From Hydrogenophaga sp. BPS33 (GTDB lineage: Bacteria > Pseudomonadota > Gammaproteobacteria > Burkholderiales > Burkholderiaceae_C): a DNA stretch of 64,000 bases. Location: the NCBI RefSeq assembly GCF_009859475.1, contig NZ_CP044551.1:1-64000 (forward strand), in the 5' to 3' direction. A model generated the notes under the pieces. It saw only the letters and a program-made list of their open reading frames with translations. It was not told where the DNA came from and ran no database searches. Position numbers and translations under genes: made by a program. This document shows, one piece after another, positions 17,057-26,414 of this stretch (within the stretch, counting starts at the first letter, position 1; every line of letters begins with the position of its first letter).

Positions 17057-17457
17057 AACCAGCCACGGTGGAGACTGCACAACCTGGCGCGGGCGTACCT
17101 GGGGTGGCGGCGCCGGGCAACGCGGCCACACCCACACCCGAACCTGAAGCACGCCCGAAGCGAGCGGCGCATTACTTGTGGGCGGTGCTGATTACCCGCA
17201 TCTACGAGGCATTTCCGCTGCTGTGCCCCATGTGCGGTGGGCAGATGCGCATCATTGCCTTCATCACCCACAGCGCCGAAATCCGCCACATCCTGAACCA
17301 CATCGGGGTGGAGTCTGCCCCCCCGCACATCACCCCGGCACGCGGGCCACCGCTGTGGGAGGGCTGCGACGCGCCGGTGGATGATGGTGCGCAAGGCGAG
17401 CCGGATTGGGATCTGGCAGCTCAACCCGACGAGGTAGACCAGCGCGTCAATTGGTGA
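17057..17457 (+). pseudogene. IS91/ISCR-like transposase, C-terminal fragment
   Basis: Encodes the last about 133 residues of the IS91-like transposase present in full at 21630-23168, identical from 17057 onward. The reading frame enters directly from the IS1071 right end, so IS1071 or a recombination at it removed the rest. Includes the Cys motif LLCPMCGGQMRIIAFI. Confidence 0.9.
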
Positions 17458-17645
17458 CCCAGTGAAGCGGCGGTATCCATCGCTGCGGGGAAGCAGCTGC
17501 GCGCGCGCCAGGCCCAAATGCATACTGCCTCCCAAGCTCTTGCCATTGAGCGGCAAGCGAGCGCTCAACCTTCCTTGGCCGAACGTGTTTCGAGGCCCAA
17601 AACTCGTGCCATACTTGGCCTCATGCGGTTGAATTTCCTATCCGT
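17057..17645 (+). repeat. 589-bp direct repeat of the IS91-like element end
   Basis: Bases 17057-17645 match 22768-23356 at every position I compared. The repeat ends at the same point in both places, after TTCCTATCCGT, which should be the element terminus (origin end). What follows differs: acetaldehyde dehydrogenase sequence here and an anchor-protein gene at 23357. Recombination between the repeats would delete 5.7 kb. Confidence 0.88.
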
Positions 17646-17957
17646 AACACCATCCAGTGCCTGTGCGACGACGAGCCCGATCAGGCGCGCATCACCGAGT
17701 CCATCATGGACATGATCAAGGAGGTGCAGAAATACGTGCCCGGCTACAAGCTGGTCAACGGGCCGCTGTTCGACGGCAAACGGGTGGCCGTGTACATGCA
17801 GGTGGCTGGCCTGGGCGACTACCTGCCCACCTACGCCGGCAACCTGGACATCATGACCGCCGCCGCCTGCCGCACCGCCGAAATGTTTGCCCAGGAGATC
17901 CTGGCCGGCACGATCACTATGAAACCCACACCGACTGCCGCTGCTGTCGCTGTCTGA
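17646..17957 (+). pseudogene. Acylating acetaldehyde dehydrogenase, C-terminal fragment
   Basis: The open frame running from the IS91-like end ([20 protein letters not shown], later [20 protein letters not shown]) is the C-terminal about 100 residues of acetaldehyde dehydrogenase (acylating), the DmpF/MhpF partner of the aldolase in meta-cleavage pathways. The N-terminal NAD-binding part and catalytic Cys are missing. It stops 13 bases before the aldolase start, the usual operon order. Not functional as it stands. Confidence 0.88.
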
Positions 17958-17970
17958 GGAAAACACTCCC

Positions 17971-19035
17971 ATGACCACGAACCTTCAGGGCCGCAAGGTC
18001 CTCTTGCATGACATGTGCCTGCGCGATGGCATGCACGCCAAGCGCGAACAGATTTCCGTTGAACAAATGGTCAAGGTGGCCACCGCGCTGGATGATGCGG
18101 GTGTGCCCCTGATCCAGGTCACGCATGGCGCCGGCATGGGGGGCAACTCGCTGCAGCACGGCTTTGCGCTGGCCAGCAACGAGGAGTACCTGCGCGCCGT
18201 CTGCCCGAAGATGAAGCAGGCCAAGGTGTCGGTGCTGCTGATTCCCGGTCTGGGCACAATGCGTGAGCTACAAAGCGCCTATGAGTGCGGCGCCCGCAGC
18301 GTGCACGTGGCCACGCATTGCACCGAGGCCGACACCTCGCCGCAGCACATCGCCTTTGCGCGCAAGCTGGGCATGGACACCACCGGCTTCCTGATGATGG
18401 CCCACCTCAACACCCCTGAGGGCCTGGCCCAGCAAGGCAAGCTCATGGAGGGCTACGGCGCCCAGACCATCTACATCACCGACTCGGCCGGCTACATGCT
18501 GCCCGACGACGTGACCACCCGCGTGAGCGCGCTCAAGGCGGTGCTCAAGCCCGAGACCGAGATCGGCTTTCACGGCCACCACAACCTGGGCCTGGGCATC
18601 TGGAACTCGATTGCCGCCATTGAAGCCGGTGCCTCGCGCATCGACGGCTCGGTCGCGGGCCTGGGAGCGGGCGCAGGCAACACGCCGCTGGAGGCTTTCC
18701 TGGCCGTGTGCGAGCGCCTGGGCATTCAGACCGGGGTCGATCTGTTCAAGCTGATGGACGTGGCCGAAGACGTGATCGTGCCGATGATGGACCACCTGGT
18801 GCGCGTGGACCGCGACTCGCTGACGCTGGGCTTTGCCGGCGTGTATTCCACCTTCCTGCTGCACGCCAAGCGCGCGGCCGCCCGCTTTGGCGTGTCGGCA
18901 CGCGACATCCTGGTCGAGCTGGGTCGCCAGAAGATGATCGGCGGCCAGGAAGACATGATCGAGGACACGGCCATGACCATGGCCAGGGAACGTGGCCTGC
19001 TCACCGCGCCCTCACGCGCGAAGGACGTAGCATGA
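17971..19035 (+). CDS. 4-hydroxy-2-oxovalerate aldolase
   Basis: A 354-residue DmpG/MhpE-type aldolase that splits 4-hydroxy-2-oxovalerate to pyruvate and acetaldehyde at the end of the meta-cleavage pathway. Visible motifs: [11 protein letters not shown] near the N-terminus (catalytic His and metal-binding Asp), the metal-binding GFHGHHNLG, and a C-terminal DmpG communication domain ending [18 protein letters not shown]. Its normal partner dehydrogenase is truncated just upstream, so acetaldehyde would not be channelled. The stop overlaps the next start by ATGA. Confidence 0.93.
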   Translation: MTTNLQGRKVLLHDMCLRDGMHAKREQISVEQMVKVATALDDAGVPLIQVTHGAGMGGNSLQHGFALASNEEYLRAVCPKMKQAKVSVLLIPGLGTMRELQSAYECGARSVHVATHCTEADTSPQHIAFARKLGMDTTGFLMMAHLNTPEGLAQQGKLMEGYGAQTIYITDSAGYMLPDDVTTRVSALKAVLKPETEIGFHGHHNLGLGIWNSIAAIEAGASRIDGSVAGLGAGAGNTPLEAFLAVCERLGIQTGVDLFKLMDVAEDVIVPMMDHLVRVDRDSLTLGFAGVYSTFLLHAKRAAARFGVSARDILVELGRQKMIGGQEDMIEDTAMTMARERGLLTAPSRAKDVA

Positions 19036-19786
19036 GCGCCCGGAAAGAAATTGCCATCGTCGTCGGCAGCACCGGCGCGATGGGCCAAGTCATCACCCGG
19101 CGACTGAGCGACGCTGGCCTGCAGGTAGTGGCCGTGGCGCGCACCGCTGAGGCGCTGCAGGCACTCGCCCAACAGGTGCCCGGCATCCGCGCCTGCGCAG
19201 CCGACATCGCCGACGACTCGGCCATCGAGGCCCTCCGTGCCCAGCTGGACGCACCGGTTCGCATGGTGGTGCAAGGTGCGGGCGTGGCCACGGCAGGCGG
19301 CGTGCTGGACGCCCCCACCGCCGCGATCACCGACGCGGTCAACATCAAGGTCGGCGGCATGCTGCGCTTGGTGCGTGCGGCCGATGGCCACCTGGTGCGC
19401 GGCTCGCGCCTCGTCGCCATTGGTGGGCACTATGGCTTTGAGCCCAGCGCCTACGCGGCCACCGCGGGAGTGGCCAACGCCGCATTGGCCAACCTGGTGC
19501 GCCAGCTCTCCTGGGCCTATGGTGAGCGCGGCGTCACCGCCCACCTGGTGGCGCCCGGCACCGCCGACACCGAGAGCCTGCGCCGCGTGGCCACGGCCCG
19601 GGGCGCGCAGGGCGGCCTCCGCCCGAACAGGTGCTGGAGCAGATGCGCGGCGAGTCGGCCATCGGCGCCTTCACCACGGTGGAGCAGATCGCCTGGAGCG
19701 TCGGCCTGCTGCTCGACCCGAACGCCGACGCACTCGCCGGCAGCACCCTGTTCATGGACGCGGGCCGCCGCAAGGGTCTGCCCTGA
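19032..19786 (+). pseudogene. SDR-family oxidoreductase with frameshift
   Basis: Begins [20 protein letters not shown], a Rossmann NAD(P)-binding start, with the SDR active-site Tyr probably in GFEPSAYAATAGVANAAL. Around 19606-19622 the frame shifts: the remaining SDR tail (EQVLEQMRGESAIGAF, ending GSTLFMDAGRRKGLP) is encoded in another frame and stops at 19786. A single-base indel or a sequencing error explains this. Without the shift the protein would be about 250 residues. The substrate is unknown; its operon position suggests a role in aromatic catabolism. Confidence 0.82.
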
Positions 19787-19894
19787 CACCGGCGGGGCAT
19801 CCGCCCCGCGCGTTTTCCGCTTTCCCGTGAAGTCGGCACAGACCGGCCAACATTTCATTCAACCATCCACCACAACAACAACTGGAGACACACC

Positions 19895-20809
19895 ATGCCA
19901 TTGCATTTCCCCCGCCGGCTGACCAGCCTCGCCGCCACCGTCGCGACTTTGACGCTGGGATGGATCGGACCGGCCCAGGCCACCGAGGGCGGCGGCACCA
20001 CTGCCGCTGCGGGCGCCGAGGGCTTTCTGGCCGGTGCCCTGCCGCCACCGGGCACTTACGGACTGCTCTACGCCAACCACTACCAGGCCGACCGCTTCAA
20101 CGACGGCCAAGGCAACTCGGCGATCCCAGGCTTCAAAGTGCGCGCCGACGTGCTGGTGGGCCGCGTAGTGCACATGACCGGCACCACGTTGCTGGGTGGC
20201 CAGCTGGGCTTCTACGGCGTGCTGCCGCTGGTGAAACTGAAGGTGCAGGCCGCAGGGGCCAGTGACAGCAGAACCGGTTTTGGCGATATCGAGGCCGCGT
20301 CGCTGCTGGCCTGGCATGGCCCGCAGTGGCACACCGCCGCAGCGCTGGCGGTGGTGCTGCCCACCGGGTCCTACAGCGCCACCCGCATGGCCAACCCAGG
20401 CAACAACATCACCACCCTGCGCCCGGTGGTGGTGGCCTCCTACCTGACGGAATCGGGGCTGGACCTGTCCACCAAGCTCACCTACAGCATCAACCGGAAA
20501 AACAGCGACACCGATTACAAATCCGGTCAGTACCTGCACGCCGACTTCAATGCCGGCATGCGCGTGGCACCGGCATGGCAGGTGGGTCTGCAGGGCTACC
20601 TCATCCACCAGACCACCGATGACCGGCAAAACGGCATCACGGCGGGACCAGACGGCAACCGCACACGCGTGCTCGCACTGGGCCCGGCGCTGCGCTGGCA
20701 GACCTCGCCCGCCGCTCCGTCGGTGGAGCTGCGCTGGCTCAAGGAGATCCGTGCGCGCAACCACACCAAGGGCGACGCCCTGTGGCTCAAGGCGGTATGG
20801 GCACTGTGA
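19895..20809 (+). CDS. Outer-membrane MetA-like protein of phenol degradation
   Basis: A 304-residue protein with a signal peptide (cleavage near GPAQA-TEGG, residue 30) and alternating amphipathic strands ending in an aromatic-rich C-terminus, typical of an outer-membrane barrel. Motifs such as GFGDIEAASLLAWHG and VVLPTGSY fit the Phenol_MetA_deg/SphA-like family, found at the ends of aromatic catabolic operons and thought to act in substrate uptake. Preceded by CTGGAG. Last intact gene of the meta-pathway remnant. Confidence 0.85.
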   Translation: MPLHFPRRLTSLAATVATLTLGWIGPAQATEGGGTTAAAGAEGFLAGALPPPGTYGLLYANHYQADRFNDGQGNSAIPGFKVRADVLVGRVVHMTGTTLLGGQLGFYGVLPLVKLKVQAAGASDSRTGFGDIEAASLLAWHGPQWHTAAALAVVLPTGSYSATRMANPGNNITTLRPVVVASYLTESGLDLSTKLTYSINRKNSDTDYKSGQYLHADFNAGMRVAPAWQVGLQGYLIHQTTDDRQNGITAGPDGNRTRVLALGPALRWQTSPAAPSVELRWLKEIRARNHTKGDALWLKAVWAL

Positions 20810-21239
20810 GGCGCGTGCGGCACTGACGCGAGGGGGGCTTTCTTGCCATGCATGCTCCAACCCATGGTTGACATCACCCCCTCCACAGTGCCGGCCGACG
20901 CCGGCGGCTAGCCTCAATGTCGGGAGCCAGTCTTGACGCACCGCATGGGTATCGGCTCTCACGTAAGTCTGCCCTTGTACCCGATTCAGTAACGCTCAGA
21001 AGTAGAAACGTCCGGCTCACCGTCTGGATCTCCTCTGAACGAAACGGTGGCCTTGGTCGCGCCAATAAGCACTGAGCGCTCCCCAATCAAACAGCCCAAG
21101 CAAAAGCGCGCAAAGGCGAAATCGCCGAAGAGGCGGAAGCCCTGAACAGACTGCTTCCCTATGCTGCGTCGAAACTGGCCGAATGTGGCCATGGTCACAC
21201 TGTCGCTCTAAGCGCCCATAGCGTCTCGCCTTGTGTAGC
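20810..21239. other. Intergenic region, no convincing gene
   Basis: About 430 bases. A minus-strand open frame (21192-20986, about 68 residues, MATFGQFRRSIGKQSVQGFR) has sensible composition but no family and no clear ribosome binding site. I leave it unannotated. The rest looks like junction debris between the catabolic operon and the following fragment. Confidence 0.4.
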
Positions 21240-21629
21240 CAAGCGCCGGCTGCACCCGTGAGCAACAGCTCTTACGCTTTTGGGTTCTGCGCCATCGAAA
21301 TGAAACGATTGATCCGATCACCAAGGCGCGGCTTCACACCTTCCTGGCAGACAAGCTGGGGGTGGCGTTTCCAAATGCAGCGCAAGAGGGGCAAGAGCCA
21401 GATAAAGCAGATCGGCTCTTTGAATCCGCAACTCGGTGGCTCCTGGAGCAGACACGTGACACCAGCAAGCACAGCCTGCTGTTCACGGAGAACATCTCTT
21501 ACGGGTTCCGACGGAACATGCTGGGTATGCGATGGATCGGTCTGACATCGGCCGTTCTGGCTGCAACCTGGCTAGTGCTGGACAAAGTCGTAGCCCTGCC
21601 GACAACGTGGGCCGACCTTTGGGGTCTGC
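21240..21629 (+). pseudogene. Membrane-protein gene fragment joined to the IS91-like element
   Basis: An open frame without a clear start contains LLRFWVLRHRNETIDPITKA, LHTFLADKLGVAFPNA, SLLFTENISYGFRRNMLGMR and a transmembrane helix WIGLTSAVLAATWLVLDKVV. It reads like an internal piece of an unrecognised membrane protein. It is bounded on the left by a stop codon near 21236 and on the right by the IS91-like transposase region, where the frame loses sense. Probably cut by insertion or one-ended transposition. Confidence 0.5.
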
Positions 21630-23168
21630 TTGTCCAAGCCCAAGCTCTACAACCCACGCCACCCCGAACGCACGCTGCTCTACCAAACGGTAGCCGAGCA
21701 CTACGAGACCTGGCTAGAGTTGGCCAGCGCGGGTCAGTTCGACGGCCAGGGCGACCACCACACCCCCAAGCCCTTCGTGCGCAAAGCGTTTGCCAAGTAT
21801 CTTGAGTGCGGCATCTTTGCCCATGGCTTTGCCCGCGCTCGCTGCGGCGACTGTGGGCACGACTACTTTGTAGCCTTCTCCTGCAAAGGCCGGGGAGTCT
21901 GCCCCTCGTGCACCACCCGGCGCATGGTGGAGACAGCAGCGCACCTGAACGATCACGTATTCCCCCGCCTGCCGGTGCGCCAGTGGGTGCTGTCGGTTCC
22001 CAAGCGGCTTCGTTACTTCATGCAGCGCGACGGAGCGGTGCTGAGCATGGTGCTGCGCATCTTTCTGCGGGTGATCGCACAAACTCTGCAGACCCACAGC
22101 CCCGGTGCGGCCCATATGGACAAGGCAGGCCTGCACATCGGTGCCATCGCCTTCATTCACCGATTCGGCTCCAGCCTCAATGAACACGTCCACTTCCACG
22201 TTTGTGTGGTGGACGGGGTGTTTGAGGAAGTGGAGGGCGAGGGCGATGCTGATGCGACCCCTCGAATCTCATCGCCGGGTGTCATCTTTCACGCGGCCAC
22301 CGGCATCGATGCGGCTACCGTGGCCCCAGTGCAGACCACACTGCAAAAACGCATCCTGCGCGCCTTCGTTGCTCGGGGCCTGCTGGAGAACTGTGACGCC
22401 AAAGACATGCTGGGCTACAAACACAGCGGCTTCTCGGTGGATGCGGGGGTGTGCATCGAAGCCCACGACCGCGCTGCGCTGGAGCGGCTGCTGCGCTATT
22501 GCGCGCGTCCACCGTTTTCCATGGAGCGCCTACGCAAAGAGGGAAGCAAACTGGTGTACCGCTGTGCCAAACAGCGCAGCGAGCCCACCAGTGACAAGCG
22601 TGGTGCCAAGGCAGATGAGCTGCACCTCACACCGCTGGAACTGATCGACCGCATCGCCGCGCTGGTGCCACCGCCACGCACCCACCGGCACCGCTACTTT
22701 GGTGTGCTGGCACCAAACTCGCCGCTGAGAGCGGCGGTAACGGCGCTGGCTCAGCCTGCTGCGTCGCAACCAGCCACGGTGGAGACTGCACAACCTGGCG
22801 CGGGCGTACCTGGGGTGGCGGCGCCGGGCAACGCGGCCACACCCACACCCGAACCTGAAGCACGCCCGAAGCGAGCGGCGCATTACTTGTGGGCGGTGCT
22901 GATTACCCGCATCTACGAGGCATTTCCGCTGCTGTGCCCCATGTGCGGTGGGCAGATGCGCATCATTGCCTTCATCACCCACAGCGCCGAAATCCGCCAC
23001 ATCCTGAACCACATCGGGGTGGAGTCTGCCCCCCCGCACATCACCCCGGCACGCGGGCCACCGCTGTGGGAGGGCTGCGACGCGCCGGTGGATGATGGTG
23101 CGCAAGGCGAGCCGGATTGGGATCTGGCAGCTCAACCCGACGAGGTAGACCAGCGCGTCAATTGGTGA
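21630..23168 (+). CDS. IS91-family (ISCR-like) transposase
   Basis: A 512-residue HUH rolling-circle transposase. An N-terminal zinc-binding region (CGDCGHDYFVAFSCKGRGVCPSC) is followed by the HUH signature NEHVHFHVCVVDGV and a Y2-type region (KDMLGYKHSGF). The apparent start is TTG at 21630 (SKPKLYNPRHPERTLLYQ), because no ATG is in range. The true start may have been lost at the junction with the preceding fragment, which would weaken or re-route expression. Family assignment is firm; the subgroup (ISCR8-like) is from memory. Confidence 0.88.
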   Translation: MSKPKLYNPRHPERTLLYQTVAEHYETWLELASAGQFDGQGDHHTPKPFVRKAFAKYLECGIFAHGFARARCGDCGHDYFVAFSCKGRGVCPSCTTRRMVETAAHLNDHVFPRLPVRQWVLSVPKRLRYFMQRDGAVLSMVLRIFLRVIAQTLQTHSPGAAHMDKAGLHIGAIAFIHRFGSSLNEHVHFHVCVVDGVFEEVEGEGDADATPRISSPGVIFHAATGIDAATVAPVQTTLQKRILRAFVARGLLENCDAKDMLGYKHSGFSVDAGVCIEAHDRAALERLLRYCARPPFSMERLRKEGSKLVYRCAKQRSEPTSDKRGAKADELHLTPLELIDRIAALVPPPRTHRHRYFGVLAPNSPLRAAVTALAQPAASQPATVETAQPGAGVPGVAAPGNAATPTPEPEARPKRAAHYLWAVLITRIYEAFPLLCPMCGGQMRIIAFITHSAEIRHILNHIGVESAPPHITPARGPPLWEGCDAPVDDGAQGEPDWDLAAQPDEVDQRVNW

Positions 23169-23356
23169 CCCAGTGAAGCGGCGGTATCCATCGCTGCGGG
23201 GAAGCAGCTGCGCGCGCGCCAGGCCCAAATGCATACTGCCTCCCAAGCTCTTGCCATTGAGCGGCAAGCGAGCGCTCAACCTTCCTTGGCCGAACGTGTT
23301 TCGAGGCCCAAAACTCGTGCCATACTTGGCCTCATGCGGTTGAATTTCCTATCCGT
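21630..23356 (+). mobile_element. IS91/ISCR-like rolling-circle element
   Basis: Transposase gene plus a 188-bp 3' tail ending at 23356, defined by where the duplicated copy at 17057-17645 also stops. The left terminus is not identifiable and may lie slightly upstream of 21630. One-ended transposition by such elements mobilizes adjacent DNA and could have brought the neighbouring metal/efflux genes. Confidence 0.75.
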
Positions 23357-23786
23357 TCACGAACATGTCCATGGTCATGATCACGCTTCCGCCGCGCCCT
23401 CTGCCGCGCCCATCGCCGCCGCATCGCCATTGGAACCGACTTCACCGGAAGTCTTGCCGGCACGGCAGAACACGGTGGCGGTCAAGTTGAAACCGGGTGA
23501 AGCGGCGGAAGTGAAGCTCACCATGCGCAAGGATGCCAGCGTGAGTTACGAATGGACTACAGCTGGTGGGCCGGTAAATTATGACACCCACGGCGACCCG
23601 GTCAGTGCTCCCAAAGACTTCTACCATGGCTACGGCAAGGGCCGAAATGAGACCGGGAATGCGGGTACGCTTCAAGCAGCTTTCGACGGCAAGCACGGAT
23701 GGTACTGGCGCAACCGCTCAGGGGCAGAAGTGACAGTGACCCTGAAAACCAGCGGCGACTACGAGAGCATCGAACGCGTGCTGTAA
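23357..23786 (+). pseudogene. Metal-cluster membrane-anchored protein, N-terminally truncated
   Basis: Encodes HEHVHGHDHASAAP, then a domain with VAVKLKPGEAAEVKLTM, YEWTTAGGPVNYDTHG and FDGKHGWYWRNRS. This resembles the soluble part of the transmembrane anchor protein often found beside DMT or cation-efflux genes in metal-resistance clusters. The N-terminal membrane anchor is missing: the IS91-like end joins in frame, giving a hybrid open frame from 23229. The His-rich start and His-rich neighbour support a metal role, which is inferred. Confidence 0.65.
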
Positions 23787-23791
23787 GTCGC

Positions 23792-23819
23792 GTGGCCCCA
23801 TTCTTCGGAATGGGGCCAC
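23792..23819. terminator. 12-bp hairpin with TTCG tetraloop
   Basis: GTGGCCCCATTC / GAATGGGGCCAC with loop TTCG, between the anchor-protein fragment and the DMT gene. Very stable; no T-run, so it may act as an RNA-stability or attenuating element rather than a full terminator. Confidence 0.65.
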
Positions 23820-23838
23820 CACCCGGAATACGAAGACA

Positions 23839-24879
23839 ATGAACCGTAGCGTATTGAGCGCCTTGTTGGCAGCAGCGTTGTTCGGCGCCAGCACCCCTTT
23901 CGCGAAGCTGCTGACCGGCGAGGTTTCCCCGGTCCTGCTCGCCGGCTTGCTCTATCTGGGCAGCGGCATGGGGCTCACGCTTGTCCGGCTGGTGAGGGAT
24001 CGGGGCTGGAAGGCATCCGGCCTTGTGCCCTCTGAATGGCCCTGGCTATTGGGGGCCATCCTTTTTGGCGGGGTGCTGGGTCCGGTCGCCTTGCTGTTCG
24101 GGCTGACCTCAACAAGTGGTTCCACCGCTTCCCTGTTGCTGAATCTGGAAGCGGTGCTGACTGCGGTCATCGCCTGGGTCGTGTTCAAGGAAAACGCCGA
24201 CCGCCGCATCGTGTTCGGCATGCTCGCCATCGTTGCAGGAGGGGTCGTGCTGTCGTGGTCGACGGGGGAGGGACGGGGCACCGGCTGGACTGGCCCGATC
24301 GCAGTCGCGCTTGCCTGCGTGTGCTGGGCAATCGACAACAATCTGACGCGCAAGGTCTCGGCCTCGGACGCCCTGTTCATTGCGGGCAGCAAAGGGATGA
24401 TCGCCGGCGCGGTGAACTGCCTGCTGGCACTGTCACTCGGCGCGATGATGCCGAACGCGGGAATTGTCCTTGCCACGATGACCATCGGAGTGCTCGGCTA
24501 TGGCGTCAGCCTCGTGATGTTCGTGTTGGCCTTGCGTGGCCTTGGGACTGCGCGGACCGGCGCCTATTTTTCCACCGCGCCGTTCATCGGCGCGGCTGTG
24601 GCGTTAGGCCTGCTTGGCGAATCGACTGATCCGGCATTCTGGCTGGCCGCGAGCCTGATGGCCTGGGGCGTCTGGTTGCACCTGACCGAGCACCACGAGC
24701 ACGACCATGTCCATGAGCCACTCGCACACCGTCACATGCACATTCACGACGCGCACCACCAACATCAGCACGCGTTCGAATGGGACGCTGACACCCCTCA
24801 TGCTCATTGGCATGAACATGTCGTCATCGTCCACAAGCATCCTCATTTCCCGGATATTCACCACCGTCACGCTCATTGA
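23839..24879 (+). CDS. DMT/EamA-family transporter with His-rich tail
   Basis: A 346-residue inner-membrane protein with about ten transmembrane helices formed by two EamA repeats (for example LSALLAAALFGASTPFAKLL). The last about 55 residues are extremely His-rich (HHEHDHVHEP, then repeated HxH units), suggesting metal binding. This pairing with the anchor protein upstream is seen in cation-resistance loci. Substrate not determinable from sequence; a metal or metal-complex exporter is inferred. Appears intact, with its own start at MNRSVLSALL. Confidence 0.85.
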   Translation: MNRSVLSALLAAALFGASTPFAKLLTGEVSPVLLAGLLYLGSGMGLTLVRLVRDRGWKASGLVPSEWPWLLGAILFGGVLGPVALLFGLTSTSGSTASLLLNLEAVLTAVIAWVVFKENADRRIVFGMLAIVAGGVVLSWSTGEGRGTGWTGPIAVALACVCWAIDNNLTRKVSASDALFIAGSKGMIAGAVNCLLALSLGAMMPNAGIVLATMTIGVLGYGVSLVMFVLALRGLGTARTGAYFSTAPFIGAAVALGLLGESTDPAFWLAASLMAWGVWLHLTEHHEHDHVHEPLAHRHMHIHDAHHQHQHAFEWDADTPHAHWHEHVVIVHKHPHFPDIHHRHAH

Positions 24880-24895
24880 AGTGCGGAAAAAACGT

Positions 24896-24934
24896 CATAG
24901 CGTGCCTTACTTTCCGTTCTCTGAGAGGACTCCC
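24896..24934. repeat. Degenerate Tn21-type terminal inverted repeat
   Basis: CATAGCGTGCCTTACTTTCC followed by GTTCTCTGAGAGGACTCCC resembles the 38-bp end of Tn21-subgroup Tn3 transposons with several substitutions. It is in the same orientation as the better match 22 bp downstream. Confidence 0.65.
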
Positions 24935-24955
24935 TAGGAGCGATGGGGTTGCCAC

Positions 24956-24993
24956 CTTAGCGTGCTTTATTTTCCGTTTTCTGAGGCGACCCC
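24956..24993. repeat. Tn21-type 38-bp terminal inverted repeat
   Basis: CTTAGCGTGCTTTATTTTCC then GTTTTCTGAGGCGACCCC. Read on the minus strand it starts GGGGTCGCCTCAGAAAACGG, the canonical Tn21/Tn501-like end. An orphan end; no partner transposase or resolvase is nearby. It marks the border between the DMT gene and the RND operon. Confidence 0.8.
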
Positions 24994-24995
24994 TA

Positions 24996-26414
24996 TCAGG
25001 CGCCGGGCTGCGCATCAGCTACCAGCATGCCGCCGCCCAGGGCCTTGAACAGCTGCACTTCGCTCAACGCCTGCTGCAACCCGGTCTGCACCGCGCCCAG
25101 CTCGGCGCTCAGCAGGTTGCGCTGCGCGTCGATCACGGTCAGGTAGCCCTCCACGCCGGCGTCGTAGCGCAGCTGGGCCAGATCCAGGTATTTGCCCGAG
25201 GCCTGCACCAGGCTTTGGTTGGCCTGCAGCTGGCGCACAAAGGTGTGGCGTGCCGACAGGCCATCGGCCACTTCGCGGAACGCCGTCTGGATGGCTTTTT
25301 CGTATTGCGCCACACGCATGTCTTTTTGCAGCGTGACGTAGTCCAGGTTGGCCGCCAGCCGGCCCGCGTTGAACAGCGGGATGCTGATTTGCGGCGCAAA
25401 GCTCCAGGCGCCCGAGCCGCCGTTGAACAGGCCCGACAGGTCGCTGCTGGCCGTGCCCACGCTGGCGGTCAGGGCGATGCGCGGAAAGAAGGCCGCGCGC
25501 GCAGCGCCGATGTTGGCGTTGGCGGCCCGCAGTTGCTGCTCGGCCGCCAGGATGTCAGGGCGCTGGGCCAGCACCTGCGACGGCAGGCCCACGGGCAGCT
25601 GCGCCAGTTGCCAGTCTGCAATGCCCACCCGGGTCTGCAGTACCGATGGGGGCAGCGGTGCGCCCACCAGGGCCTGCAGCGCGTTCAGGTCTTGCTCCAC
25701 CGCCCGGGTGAACTGGGCGTGCTGGGCGCGGGCGCTGTCCACCGCGGTTTGCGCCTGGTGGCGCTGCAGGTCGGTGGCAATGCCGTTGTCCACCTGCGCC
25801 ACGATCAAGTCCAGCGCCCGCTCATTGGCGGCCAGTGTGCGCGTGACCACGTCCAGCAGCTGCTGATCGGCCTGCCAGGTCATCCAGGCGCTGGCGGTGG
25901 CGGCCACCAGGCTCAGCTGCGTGGCCTTGCGGGTGCTGTCCATCGCCAGGTAGTTTTGCAGCGCCTGATCATTCAGGCTTTGCACGCGGCCGAACAGGTC
26001 CAGCTCGTACGCGGCCATGCCCAGCCCCACGCTGTAGGTGCTGGCGGTGACCGCCTGCGGCGTGCCGGCCACGTCGGCGGGCACGCGCTGGCGCGAGCCG
26101 CCAGCCTCGGCGCCTATGGTGGGCAGGCTGTCGGCCTTCTGGATGCGGTACAGCGCCTGGAAGGCCTGCACGTTCAGCGCGGCGGCGCGCAGGTCGCGGT
26201 TGTTGTCCAGCGTCAGCTCGATCAGCGTGCGCAGCTGCGCATTGCCAAAGAACTGTTGCCAGTTCACCGGCGCTGCCGCCTGGGTGCTGCCCGCTGCGGG
26301 CTGCGGCCATTCGGCAGGCACGGGGGCGGCGGGGGTTTGGTGCTTCGGGACCATGGAGCAGGCGCTCAACAGCCCCGCCAGCGCGATGGCGCCGGTCAGG
26401 GTGTGCAGTTTCAT
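24996..26414 (-). CDS. RND efflux outer-membrane lipoprotein (OprM/NodT family)
   Basis: A 472-residue TolC-like channel protein. The N-terminus [20 protein letters not shown] carries a lipobox (LLSAC) for acylation. Two OEP repeats follow, with [15 protein letters not shown] and [20 protein letters not shown] as signatures. It would form the outer-membrane exit of a tripartite drug pump. The start overlaps the stop of the RND transporter by ATGA. The pump gene upstream is truncated, so this protein probably lacks its cognate partner. It starts two bases after the orphan Tn21-type repeat, which may have trimmed downstream sequence. Confidence 0.92.
   Translation of the reverse strand: MKLHTLTGAIALAGLLSACSMVPKHQTPAAPVPAEWPQPAAGSTQAAAPVNWQQFFGNAQLRTLIELTLDNNRDLRAAALNVQAFQALYRIQKADSLPTIGAEAGGSRQRVPADVAGTPQAVTASTYSVGLGMAAYELDLFGRVQSLNDQALQNYLAMDSTRKATQLSLVAATASAWMTWQADQQLLDVVTRTLAANERALDLIVAQVDNGIATDLQRHQAQTAVDSARAQHAQFTRAVEQDLNALQALVGAPLPPSVLQTRVGIADWQLAQLPVGLPSQVLAQRPDILAAEQQLRAANANIGAARAAFFPRIALTASVGTASSDLSGLFNGGSGAWSFAPQISIPLFNAGRLAANLDYVTLQKDMRVAQYEKAIQTAFREVADGLSARHTFVRQLQANQSLVQASGKYLDLAQLRYDAGVEGYLTVIDAQRNLLSAELGAVQTGLQQALSEVQLFKALGGGMLVADAQPGA

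Noticed and set aside
20986..21198. 70-codon minus-strand frame after the MetA-like gene
   Set aside because: Composition is plausible, but there is no family, no clear ribosome site and it lies in junction debris; left as unsupported.
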